Source: an uncultured Oscillospiraceae bacterium (GTDB lineage: Bacteria > Bacillota > Clostridia > Oscillospirales > Ruminococcaceae). From it: DNA of 17,414 nt. The position numbers and the translations under genes were made by a program. The stretch spans positions 1 through 17,414 of the forward strand of contig CABUEI010000042.1 of the NCBI GenBank assembly GCA_902490585.1. The letters run 5' to 3'. The notes under the pieces are model-generated. The model made no database searches and was not told the DNA's origin. It was given only the letters and a program-made list of their open reading frames with translations. Shown here one piece after another: positions 6,852 through 14,800 of this stretch. Position 1 is the stretch's first letter. Each line of letters starts with the position of its first letter.

Positions 6852-9800
6852 TCAGCCCTCTGTCATGAATATATCAGCCGCACCGCCGAATATTTCCCGG
6901 GAAAGCTCAGCCGACATATCAGGGTTGTCACGTCTGATACGCTCACAGCGTTCAAGATAGCCGACTATATCAACGTTCTGCACGGTCTTTTCACTTGCTC
7001 CCGAAATTATACGGGTAACGGCAGATGAAGTTTCCTTATAGAAATCGCTTTCTAGCATACGCTCGGAAATATCCGCATTCTTGTCGGCACACACCGGCAG
7101 ATACTGTCGTTCATAATCAATAACATAGCAGTCGGTAGCCTTTACAAATATATCCTCTGCTCTGCTTATCAGGCTGTTCTTTTCGTCTATATACCCGGTG
7201 TCCTCAAACGGTCTTATTCTTCCGGTAATATCAAGGCGGTTAAGCGAAAGACAGGTCTTTCTCAAAATTATATTATTACCGTACTTTTCCTTCATCTTAT
7301 CCGCAAATACCACAACAGCCTTTTCGATAAATTCACCGTCAAAATTTTCACCGAACGGCTCGAAAACCTCATCATCGGTCATGAACGCCCTGAAAGCCAT
7401 TGAACAAGACAGACCGTCCACCGCCGCTATATATGTGGCATTATGTCTGTAAAGCGGTTTTATTATATCGGAAAAATCGACCAGAAGCCAGTCGCCGTGC
7501 TTGTTTTCAAAGTACGAACGAGTGATTTCTTTAAATACTGCTGTCTTATCATCAATATAACTCAGATCAATGTCGGAAGGAGCGTCCTCGCACACTGTCA
7601 GAGCCGAATAACCGCTCATTATATCAGCCGTAACGGCATTTTCGGTAAGGCTCAGTATTTCCCTGTTATCTTCTCTGCCGAAAGCATCAAAAGTCGCAGG
7701 ACGGTGTTTATCATAATAGTTCTTTGCGAGTATCGCTACGGAATTTTTGTCAGAACTGCCAAGCCACAGTCTTGCACATTTGAGATAGAACGATAAATCC
7801 TGCGTCAGAAGTACACATCCCGGGATAATGCCGTTCTTGTTATAAAATGCACTCAGCATACCTGCAAGGTCGTTTTCGGCATACAGTCCGAGCCGTATTA
7901 TTTCATCTATGTCAGGACTTTCGATGTCTCCCTTGCGTATAGCGCAGATACCGTTGTAAACTCTCTTCAGCACCGTATTCCTGCCGAAATCATAGCACGC
8001 CTTGATTTCCGCAAACGTGGTAAGCTCACTCGCTTTGAGCGTAAGTATATCCTTGAATTCCGCACAGATAAAGTCGCCGCTGAGCCTGCTTATGAAATAG
8101 TCTACCGCATTGTTCTTTGCAAAGAAGAAGTTGTCCGCCCCACTCAGCTTGATAACATCAAAATTATCCGCAATTCCGGTAAGCCATATTTCCGGATCAT
8201 AGGCAAGCGGATTTGCATAGTTCTCTTTCTTGCCCGAGCATATACTCTTTGCAATAAGAGAAATGTTATTGCGGAACAATTCGTCACGGCAGACGGCATA
8301 ACTTCTGCCCCTCTTGTTTATCACACCGGGATAGAACCGTGATATATCAATAACCATAGGTGATACACGGCGGATGAGGTAATTTTCCATCTCAAGAAGG
8401 AGTTTGAAGTCACATGAACGGTCTGAACCACGCACATATCTGCCATTGACATAGTACAGCTTCGGGTCGGATATGCGTACAAGTATGATTTTTTCTCTGT
8501 CATATACAACAGTAACCGAGTCTATAAACTTATCAAGGAGTGGTTTCCAAACAGACTCGTCCTTTATATCAAGGCGTTTGAGAGCCTTTTTGTTTTCCTC
8601 ATAGAAACGGGACTGCATGAACGCTTTACCACCCGAATAGAGTGAATTACCAAGCTGATATACAGGTGTCGAAACCGCATAGTAAAGATCCATTATAAGC
8701 GCATCGGCTTTGTTTTCCTCAAGATATTCGTCATAGCCCTTTGTAAGATTATAATACAGCGGTACTACTCCGTCACGGAAGTATTTTTCATCAATATCGG
8801 CATGATTTCCGTTCATGGTAAGCTGAGATATGAACAGGTGTGAACGATCTGTCTGAACATCGTCATCGCCCTTGAAAAGTTCCGAAATCAGCGCCGAACC
8901 GAGCAATGCAAACGACTGCTGTTCAGGCTTCTTTGCGTATCTCGCAAGCTCTATTTTATCACCGAGAGCCGCCGCAACCTGTTTTTTCAGTGTGTCATAA
9001 GTTGACAGTCCGAAATAACGGGCGTTATCGTCCGATAAAAGCACAGCACGGTGTTCAGTACCGTAATCCTTGAATGCGTAAGGAATATAGCCGCAAAGGT
9101 CGGTGTTTACCTTGCCTGTTGCCGTGTCACGTTTCAGTCTTACGCAAAGCAGTGCGCCTATCTTTTCAAAGCGTGTTGCAGGATTGGCAGGGATAAGCGT
9201 ACCCAGCGAATAAGCTACCGGAACACGTCTGCCGTCGGCACATTCGATAACGTCATACTCTGCAAGAGCGTTAAGTCCGTTTCCGATAATAACATCAGCT
9301 CCGCTTTCGGCGGCTTTTTTAGCCTGGGTTCTCCATTTGGGTTTTACCGCAGGAGTATGGCGCTCGTTCCACGAACAGAAGAAGAATATGTACTCAGCAC
9401 CTGCTTTTTTGAGCTGAGCCACATACTGCGATATATCCTTGTTTACAGTTGCGGAAATAAATCCGACATTTATATTATTTATATTTACTATACGGAATTT
9501 TTCTCCGCCCTGGGTGCAGTCGTTTTCGGTGATAACTGTGAGCGGATATTTTTCAAGCGACTGCGGTGCTCTCTGGAGCAGTCCTGCATTTACCGCCAGT
9601 GCGTCAATTCCGCTTTTGCATACTGCATCGGCAATTGTTGACGGACAGTTTATCACACGGCTGTCCTCAAAAGTATACGCTTTCTTATCGTTGATGTCGG
9701 TGTCAAGCATCGCAACGGAAAAATCGAACGATCCGAATATTCCGCCGAGTGAAGAAAACGCCTCATCAAAAACAGGCATACCTGCCGCCGCATTCTTCTG

Positions 9801-10535
9801 CATTTCGGCTGAAACGGTGATATCTCCGCATATCATAACCGTGCATTTATGGTGATCGTTGCAAAGCTTACCGTCTTTTCCCGCAAAACGTCTTGAGTTA
9901 TAGTCGCCTGCGGTTTTTCTTATCATCGAATGGTCAAGCTGTGCGGCTCTGACGCCCTTTGTTTTCGGAAGTACCGCCTGTGCGGGAGCAGATGAAACAC
10001 TCAGCTTTTCGATATGCTCCGTCATTATAAAGCTACGCACAACAAAGGAAACCTTACCGCTTTTGGTAAAGCTGTCAAGACGGCAGGTATTCTTTCCGCT
10101 GTAGCATACAAACGTATACTTTCCGCTTTCGTTTGCGTCGGCGTAAATCTTGAAACCGTCACACTGCGAGTTATAACGCCATGACAGCGTACAAACACCA
10201 TCGTTTCCGACTATTGCTGTAAGTCTGCGTGGCGTTTCAAGCGGACAAGCTATAACTATTTCCGATTCCCCGAAAAAATTGTCGGGACCGTCCGCAATTC
10301 TGAACGCCTTGACCTTATACTGCATAGGAACGCCGTTTATACGTTTTTTCATCACAGCTCTCGGGTCTTTTACGTTTATTACACCTATGAAATGATTTTT
10401 ACCGACAGGCGACGCAAACACACGGTATCCGTCGGCATATTCTATATCGTTCCAGATAAGCTCTACTATTCCCTCGCCCGTCTTTACCGTAACGGGAAAT
10501 TTAGGCTGTCTTTCACGTAGTTGCTTGAAATTCAT
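6852..10535 (-). CDS. 1227-aa protein: Fn3-like pair, degenerate CapA-like domain, two DUF6270-like domains
   Basis: Second gene of a two-gene operon, 17 nt after the first; ATG 10535 follows GAGAGGAT (10541-10548). No signal peptide or membrane segment is visible, so it is probably cytoplasmic. Domains: two Fn3-like beta-sandwiches at about 15-98 and 100-190; a CapA-like (poly-gamma-glutamate synthesis protein A, calcineurin-like) domain at about 230-480, recognised by CGDIT (236-240), ADVIIGNG and YSLGTLI (442-448); then two related modules at about 540-760 and 960-1180, each opening with a GSA-type strand and carrying a VDF/MDL strand. These resemble DUF6270, a family found with capsule and polysaccharide genes, but lack the usual Cys (GSALISEL and ENAVTADI in place of GSCxxRD). 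The CapA HWG and GHHPH motifs are replaced by CSWN and GNGLN, so the domain is probably not a metal-dependent hydrolase. CapA similarity is moderately sure, DUF6270 tentative, function unknown. Confidence 0.72.
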   Translation of the reverse strand: MNFKQLRERQPKFPVTVKTGEGIVELIWNDIEYADGYRVFASPVGKNHFIGVINVKDPRAVMKKRINGVPMQYKVKAFRIADGPDNFFGESEIVIACPLETPRRLTAIVGNDGVCTLSWRYNSQCDGFKIYADANESGKYTFVCYSGKNTCRLDSFTKSGKVSFVVRSFIMTEHIEKLSVSSAPAQAVLPKTKGVRAAQLDHSMIRKTAGDYNSRRFAGKDGKLCNDHHKCTVMICGDITVSAEMQKNAAAGMPVFDEAFSSLGGIFGSFDFSVAMLDTDINDKKAYTFEDSRVINCPSTIADAVCKSGIDALAVNAGLLQRAPQSLEKYPLTVITENDCTQGGEKFRIVNINNINVGFISATVNKDISQYVAQLKKAGAEYIFFFCSWNERHTPAVKPKWRTQAKKAAESGADVIIGNGLNALAEYDVIECADGRRVPVAYSLGTLIPANPATRFEKIGALLCVRLKRDTATGKVNTDLCGYIPYAFKDYGTEHRAVLLSDDNARYFGLSTYDTLKKQVAAALGDKIELARYAKKPEQQSFALLGSALISELFKGDDDVQTDRSHLFISQLTMNGNHADIDEKYFRDGVVPLYYNLTKGYDEYLEENKADALIMDLYYAVSTPVYQLGNSLYSGGKAFMQSRFYEENKKALKRLDIKDESVWKPLLDKFIDSVTVVYDREKIILVRISDPKLYYVNGRYVRGSDRSCDFKLLLEMENYLIRRVSPMVIDISRFYPGVINKRGRSYAVCRDELFRNNISLIAKSICSGKKENYANPLAYDPEIWLTGIADNFDVIKLSGADNFFFAKNNAVDYFISRLSGDFICAEFKDILTLKASELTTFAEIKACYDFGRNTVLKRVYNGICAIRKGDIESPDIDEIIRLGLYAENDLAGMLSAFYNKNGIIPGCVLLTQDLSFYLKCARLWLGSSDKNSVAILAKNYYDKHRPATFDAFGREDNREILSLTENAVTADIMSGYSALTVCEDAPSDIDLSYIDDKTAVFKEITRSYFENKHGDWLLVDFSDIIKPLYRHNATYIAAVDGLSCSMAFRAFMTDDEVFEPFGENFDGEFIEKAVVVFADKMKEKYGNNIILRKTCLSLNRLDITGRIRPFEDTGYIDEKNSLISRAEDIFVKATDCYVIDYERQYLPVCADKNADISERMLESDFYKETSSAVTRIISGASEKTVQNVDIVGYLERCERIRRDNPDMSAELSREIFGGAADIFMTEG

Positions 10536-10552
10536 AAGCTATCCTCTCAAAA

Positions 10553-12328
10553 TCAGATATTACTGAGTACCCAGTTGACAAACGATGCTCTCTCGCTGTC
10601 TTCGGCTGTATCACGCTGCTTGGTTTTCGGCTTGTCTGTGATTTCCTTGTAATACTCGTCAAGCTTATCAAAATTCTTGTAGAAGTTGTAATAACCGCCG
10701 ATATAATGCTGAACATCGTCTATTCTTATTCTGTAGCTGTCGTGACGCACGCAGAATGTGTAGGCGACCGATGACGGCACTTTCATATACATAGCGATTT
10801 CGGGATAAAGATAACCGCCCAGCATATAGTGAGCACGTCTGTAAATAGTTCTGATAAACGCTTCAAAATTGAAACGTTGCATATATGACGCATAGATATT
10901 CTTTTCTTTGATTCTCTCATAAAGGCTGAACGCCGCCATAAGAAGTTCAAGGAACGTATGAAATGTCGTATCCTGATTGAATATCTTGCTTAAATTATCA
11001 TTCGCATTTTTCAGTCCGAAATTGAGATAACGCTCTTTCGGGTCGTATATTGTAACCTCGTTTACCGCATAGGCTATCCAATGGTCGCAAAAACGTGTAT
11101 AATCGTTTGCTATAAAATAATCGAGAGCCTTTTCGGCGGCATCGAGATAACGCTTGTCTTTGGTTATGCTGTAAGCTCTGGCAAGAGCAAAGGTCGCTTC
11201 TCCGTCATAATATACTATTCTGTCACGCTCCTTGCGCTCAAAGCCTGGGAATGAGAGAACATGATAATAGCTTCCGTCATCTTCCTGCATATCAAGGATC
11301 GAGTTTGCAAGTGCGGTTATAAGCTCGTCATACTTGTCGCTGTCGAATACGCTTGCATAGGTAGATAACGTTACGATAGCAATAGCATTACCGCCGAGTT
11401 TGATTTCGTCAGCCTTACGCTCAACAAGATAAGCGTGATCACTGTCTGAATACTCAATACTGCCCATCAGATATTCTATCGTGCTTTCGATTTTCGGTAT
11501 CAGCTTTTCGTCCTTAGTGGTATCATATTGCATGATAAGGCTCCAGATTGTGCCTGAATGACGCAGAATGTTATAAGTAACAAAGTGAAAATCATTTACG
11601 GGATTAACTCCGTAATCAAACTTACCGTTATCCTTGACCGCATTTGCAAGATACACCGACGAAGTTTCGATAACCTGCTTTATATCAGCCTTTGTAAGCT
11701 CCGGGATTATCCTTCTGCCGTAATTCTCCTCATCGGGATAGAGCTTATACAGCTTCTTGTTTTCATCGCATATATAGCCGACTGTGGTAAATGATATCAC
11801 GTTGTCGGGGATTGATTCGAGAACATCACGGTTGCTGAGGAATTTTTTTATTTTATCGTCATCAAGAGTTCCGGTCTTGTAATTTATAAGTCCGCAACAG
11901 TTGAGCTGTGCCTCGAGGATTGCCGTTTCAAATCCGGTATCAAAGCTGACGCCTTTTTTGAAGAAAAATTCACGGCTTGAGCGTATCTCTTCCTCAAACT
12001 CGGCACGGGTCTGAATTTTACAGTTGTTCACGCAGTCAACCTTTACCCACAGCGGATTGATATCGGTATCCTCTATATAGCTTTCAGCATTGCTCATAGC
12101 CGCCGCAAAAGCTGCCAGAACATCTTTACCCTCTCCTGTGAACAAATCAGCCGAATGGCTTCCGTCCGTCACAGAAACAAAAACAATATCATGTCTGAAG
12201 AGCGTGCCGTGCTTATAATTTCCTACCGCACCTGCAAGGTATGGGTCGTTCATTATAAAGTTTTTGAGTAGCTTTTTCTTGGTTCTGAAAAGCTTTAAAT
12301 TATTACTTATAGGGGTTTTTGCACTCAT
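10553..12328 (-). CDS. 591-aa protein with alpha/alpha-toroid-like domain, unknown function
   Basis: First gene of the operon; ATG 12328 follows GGGAGGAT (12334-12341). It has no signal peptide or membrane helix, suggesting a cytoplasmic protein. Residues 1-190 are a mixed alpha/beta domain I cannot name, with FVSVTDGSHSADLF (50-63) and WVKVDCV (94-100). From about 210 to 500 there are repeating helical pairs of six-hairpin-glycosidase type: RHSGTIWSL (256-264), LGGNAIAIVTL (311-321), YYDGEATFALARAY (373-386) and DHWIAYAVNEV (415-425). Conserved-looking acids D375, E377 and D415 could line the toroid pocket. The last 60 residues are charged, with KPKTKQRDT. Toroids of this kind occur in glycosidases, sugar epimerases and lanthionine cyclases, so enzyme class cannot be told. 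Tight coupling to the CapA-like gene suggests that both act on one polymer or in one complex. Confidence 0.75.
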   Translation of the reverse strand: MSAKTPISNNLKLFRTKKKLLKNFIMNDPYLAGAVGNYKHGTLFRHDIVFVSVTDGSHSADLFTGEGKDVLAAFAAAMSNAESYIEDTDINPLWVKVDCVNNCKIQTRAEFEEEIRSSREFFFKKGVSFDTGFETAILEAQLNCCGLINYKTGTLDDDKIKKFLSNRDVLESIPDNVISFTTVGYICDENKKLYKLYPDEENYGRRIIPELTKADIKQVIETSSVYLANAVKDNGKFDYGVNPVNDFHFVTYNILRHSGTIWSLIMQYDTTKDEKLIPKIESTIEYLMGSIEYSDSDHAYLVERKADEIKLGGNAIAIVTLSTYASVFDSDKYDELITALANSILDMQEDDGSYYHVLSFPGFERKERDRIVYYDGEATFALARAYSITKDKRYLDAAEKALDYFIANDYTRFCDHWIAYAVNEVTIYDPKERYLNFGLKNANDNLSKIFNQDTTFHTFLELLMAAFSLYERIKEKNIYASYMQRFNFEAFIRTIYRRAHYMLGGYLYPEIAMYMKVPSSVAYTFCVRHDSYRIRIDDVQHYIGGYYNFYKNFDKLDEYYKEITDKPKTKQRDTAEDSERASFVNWVLSNI

Positions 12329-12368
12329 GGCTTATCCTCCCTGAACCGTATTATTTATATATAAAATT

Positions 12369-12397
12369 AGTATACCATGCCACACAAAAATTGTCAA
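12369..12397 (-). promoter_or_regulatory. Promoter of the toroid/CapA-like operon
   Basis: On the minus strand TTGACA (12397-12392) and TATACT (12374-12369) are 17 bp apart, with TG one base before the -10 (TGGTATACT). Its -35 box stands 9 bp from the -35 of the opposite dipeptidase promoter. Confidence 0.85.
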
Positions 12398-12406
12398 TCT
12401 GTTTTA

Positions 12407-12435
12407 TTGACCTTTGCGGTTTTGTAGAGTATAAT
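12407..12435 (+). promoter_or_regulatory. Promoter of the dipeptidase gene
   Basis: TTGACC (12407-12412) and TATAAT (12430-12435) are separated by 17 bp. Transcription would start near 12442, leaving a leader of about 25 nt containing AAGGAAG (12454-12460) before ATG 12468. Confidence 0.88.
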
Positions 12436-12467
12436 ATAAGCATAAAAAATAAAAAGGAAGTGCCCTT

Positions 12468-13853
12468 ATGAATAAAAGCAACTACAAGGAATTTACCGAT
12501 AATCATAAAGAAGAAATCATTTCATTGCTGTCATCGCTTGTGAAAGTACCGAGCGTTATGGCAATGCCCGAGGGAGAATTTCCTTTCGGAAAAGAGCCTG
12601 CAACGGCACTCGGAATAATGCTTGACAAAGCCGAAAAAATGGGGTTTACCGTGCATAACAGCGACAATTACTACGGAACTGTTGACTATCTACCGGACGG
12701 TGTGAGCAAACCTCAGCTCGCTGTACTGTGCCACCTTGATGTCGTTCCTGCCGGTAAAGGCTGGACGTATGAGCCGTTTGAGGTAACCGAAAAAGACGGT
12801 ATTCTCTATGGAAGAGGTGTAACGGACGATAAAGGACCTGCCGTGTCTGCACTTTATGCACTGTACAGCATAAAAGAGCTCGGAACAAAGCTGTCAAAGG
12901 GCGTAAGACTTATATTCGGCACAAACGAGGAAAACGGCTCTGCCGATATTGAATATTACCTGAAACACGATAAAATGCCTGAAATGGTATTCACCCCCGA
13001 CGCATCTTATCCGCTTATCAATTGCGAAAAGGGTATGGCAAGAACGCAGTACACAGCAGAACTTGACAATGACGACATAATTGAAATAAATGGCGGACAG
13101 GTCATAAACGCAGTTCCTGCCGAGTGTTACGCAATCCTTGTGCCAAAGCACGAAAGCAAAATTTGTTCATATATTAATATCAATAAGAACGATTGTAATT
13201 TTACATTTGAACACACAAACGGCAACATAAAAGTTATATGCAAGGGCGAATCCGCTCATGCCTCTACCCCTGAAAAAGCTAAAAATGCAATTATTGCAAT
13301 GCTTGAATTGCTTATATCACTCGATATCAAGGCGGATACAAAGACTCTCATGAGCGACATTCTGAAACGCTATCCTTACGGCGAAACGGACGGCTCTTCC
13401 CTCGGCGTTGCCTGCAAAGATGAATCCGGTGCGCTGACCTGCGTTCTGAGCCTTATCCACTGCGAAAACGGCAAACTTACGTTCAACACTGACACAAGAT
13501 TTCCTATCGGCATGACAACTGAACAGCTTAAAAGCAAGCTTGAAAAGAGCATAGAAAACACAGAAATTTCTATATCTGATTTCATGGGCACAAATGCTCA
13601 TTACGCTTCACCTGACAGCTTTCTTGTAAAGACATTGCTTGACGTATACGAGGAACACACAGACAGAAAAGGCGAATGTATAGCAATCGGCGGTGGAACA
13701 TACGTCCACGGTATTGAGGGCGGTGTTGCATTCGGTGTCGAGCATCCGGATACCGATTACAGAATACACGGCGCAGATGAATTTGTGCCGGTTTCAGAGC
13801 TTCTGGATAACACGGTGATTTTCGCAAAAGCTATAGAAAAGCTCTGTAAGTAA
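12468..13853 (+). CDS. pepV: M20 metallodipeptidase, PepV/Sapep type
   Basis: A 461-residue cytosolic di-zinc aminodipeptidase that splits dipeptides from peptide uptake or turnover. The M20 metal site is complete: H89 and the adjacent catalytic-network D91 in LCHLDVVPAG; D121 in GRGVTDDKGP as bridging ligand; E154 (catalytic base) and E155 (ligand) in GTNEENGS; D178 in FTPDASYP; and H434 in YRIHGADE near the C-terminus. A lid domain between about 185 and 340 replaces the dimerisation domain of shorter M20 members, and the length matches PepV (about 460-470). ATG 12468 is preceded by AAGGAAG at 12454-12460. Its promoter is back-to-back with that of the operon at 6852-12328. A beta-Ala-Xaa dipeptidase specificity is possible in this family; exact substrates cannot be read from sequence. 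Confidence 0.92.
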   Translation: MNKSNYKEFTDNHKEEIISLLSSLVKVPSVMAMPEGEFPFGKEPATALGIMLDKAEKMGFTVHNSDNYYGTVDYLPDGVSKPQLAVLCHLDVVPAGKGWTYEPFEVTEKDGILYGRGVTDDKGPAVSALYALYSIKELGTKLSKGVRLIFGTNEENGSADIEYYLKHDKMPEMVFTPDASYPLINCEKGMARTQYTAELDNDDIIEINGGQVINAVPAECYAILVPKHESKICSYININKNDCNFTFEHTNGNIKVICKGESAHASTPEKAKNAIIAMLELLISLDIKADTKTLMSDILKRYPYGETDGSSLGVACKDESGALTCVLSLIHCENGKLTFNTDTRFPIGMTTEQLKSKLEKSIENTEISISDFMGTNAHYASPDSFLVKTLLDVYEEHTDRKGECIAIGGGTYVHGIEGGVAFGVEHPDTDYRIHGADEFVPVSELLDNTVIFAKAIEKLCK

Positions 13854-13859
13854 TTTTAA

Positions 13860-13909
13860 GCCCGTCACTTTCATAGAATGTAAAAACTCTGTGAAAGGAC
13901 GGGCATTTT
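13860..13909 (+). terminator. Terminator-like hairpin after the dipeptidase gene, overlapping the next ribosome binding site
   Basis: GCCCGTC (13860-13866) pairs with GACGGGC (13898-13904), and CTTTCA (13868-13873) with TGAAAG (13892-13897), with one bulged A. ATTTTATG follows. The right arm includes AAAGGA (13894-13899), the only ribosome binding site for the ATG at 13910, so the hairpin could both end the upstream transcript and limit translation of the downstream gene. Confidence 0.6.
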
Positions 13910-14185
13910 ATGTGCGGAGCAATATTTAAATCAAGAAATAGGGAGCAATCTTTCAGTGAAGCAGAAGAGATACGCTCACGGATGGAATATCTTCGGAACA
14001 GACTTGAAAAGACAAGACAGCTATTTGATATAGAAACAGATCCGGAGAAGATCGAGGCTATTGTCTATGAGGAAAAGGCAATACTGATAAGGCTTGACCA
14101 TCTGATAAAGAACGCAAAGGAGCGCAATATAACCATAAGCTACTGCGACCGGTGCGACCGGTGCGACTGGTGCGGCAGGAGCTGA
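13910..14185 (+). CDS. Small DUF2508-like (YaaL-type) protein with a Cys-rich tail
   Basis: A 91-residue soluble protein. Residues about 15-75 form a long helical hairpin; LFDIETDPEKIEAIVYE and LIRLDHLIKNAKERN resemble DUF2508 (Bacillus YaaL), small proteins of unknown role. The last 14 residues are a repeat, YCDRCDRCDWCGRS, placing four cysteines three residues apart. It is encoded by a 9-bp tandem repeat, is unlike known DUF2508 members, and may be a recent repeat expansion or a metal-binding tail. The ATG follows AAAGGA (13894-13899) inside the upstream hairpin, so expression may depend on readthrough from the dipeptidase gene. The last 46 bases overlap the 3' end of the opposite-strand glycosylase gene. 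The family call is moderate. Confidence 0.62.
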   Translation: MCGAIFKSRNREQSFSEAEEIRSRMEYLRNRLEKTRQLFDIETDPEKIEAIVYEEKAILIRLDHLIKNAKERNITISYCDRCDRCDWCGRS

Positions 14186-14652
14186 GCTTTCCACTCGGCG
14201 ATAAGACGGTCAAGCGAGAAAGAGGCGTTTGCAGGGCTGGTTGACGGGAGCTTTACCGCATCAATTCCCACTTTGTCACGGCAATAACGCTTATACATAT
14301 TATATGAGGTTGCACCGTTGGCGAAGATTCTCGTAATCGCTGTTTCAGACACAAGTCCGGCTATATCATTCGGGATAACAGAGCGGATTGACGAGTCTGA
14401 AGAACCGTCGATCTCGCACGAGCCGATAACGTCCCAGACAGCAATATTATGAGATAAAAGCATTGATTTCTTCTGCTCTGTCGTAACGGGAAGACCACAC
14501 CCGAGCACCGCTGACAACACTTTCCAGAAACGGTTCTGAGGGTGACCGTAGAAGAATTGTACTTCCCGTGACTTTACGGACGGGAATGAACCTAATATGA
14601 GTATACGGCTGTTTTCATTATATACGGGCGGTATATTGTGATACTGTAACAT
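14140..14652 (-). CDS. DNA-deoxyinosine (hypoxanthine) glycosylase, uracil-DNA glycosylase superfamily
   Basis: A base-excision repair enzyme that removes deaminated adenine (hypoxanthine) from DNA. The chosen start is ATG 14652, giving 170 residues, because AGGAG (14660-14664) sits 7 nt upstream; an upstream ATG at 14712 would add 20 residues with no match to the family. Motifs: ILGSFPSVKSRE at the first substrate loop, FFYGHPQNRFWKVL for backbone recognition, LLSHNIAVWDVI and SSDSSIR as family signature, FANGATSYNMY, and the C-terminal loop LPSTSPANASFS. These match UDG family 6 rather than Mug or Ung. The end (HQSHRSHRSQ) comes from the 9-bp repeat and extends beyond the usual C-terminus; the stop is TAG. 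Its 3' end overlaps the DUF2508-like gene by 46 bp. Confidence 0.88.
   Translation of the reverse strand: MLQYHNIPPVYNENSRILILGSFPSVKSREVQFFYGHPQNRFWKVLSAVLGCGLPVTTEQKKSMLLSHNIAVWDVIGSCEIDGSSDSSIRSVIPNDIAGLVSETAITRIFANGATSYNMYKRYCRDKVGIDAVKLPSTSPANASFSLDRLIAEWKAQLLPHQSHRSHRSQ
14144..14179. repeat. 9-bp tandem repeat in the overlap of two convergent genes
   Basis: TGCGACCGG occurs at 14144-14152 and 14153-14161, as TGCGACTGG at 14162-14170, and degenerate at 14171-14179. Because the unit is a multiple of three it is translated as repeats on both strands: CDR/CDW units on plus and HRS units on minus. Confidence 0.9.
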
Positions 14653-14800
14653 TTCTGCACTCCTGTAAAAGAACTTTATAATCAGCATAGCACAAAATTT
14701 AGAATTCTGCAAGTCAGGTTTCGGCTAAAAAAATCATATTGCACTGCCGATAAAATTATAGAAATACGCATAACAATCAGAAATTTACGGGAGAAATAAA
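14653..14800. other. Divergent intergenic region
   Basis: This 148-bp AT-rich gap holds the ribosome binding sites of the two divergent genes: AGGAG for the glycosylase (14660-14664, minus) and GGGAG at 14789-14793 for the 204-aa gene (plus). Promoters must lie here, but I found no pair of boxes with acceptable spacing. Confidence 0.5.

Noticed and set aside
9051..9641. A 196-codon open frame on the plus strand inside the CapA-like gene
   Set aside because: Antisense to a continuous 1227-codon gene and without coding character of its own.
14144..14179. Possible CRISPR or integration site because of tandem repeats
   Set aside because: The 9-bp units are directly adjacent with no spacers and lie inside two coding frames.
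14653..14712. Upstream ATG for the deoxyinosine glycosylase
   Set aside because: The 20-residue extension does not resemble the family, and a good AGGAG precedes the ATG at 14652.
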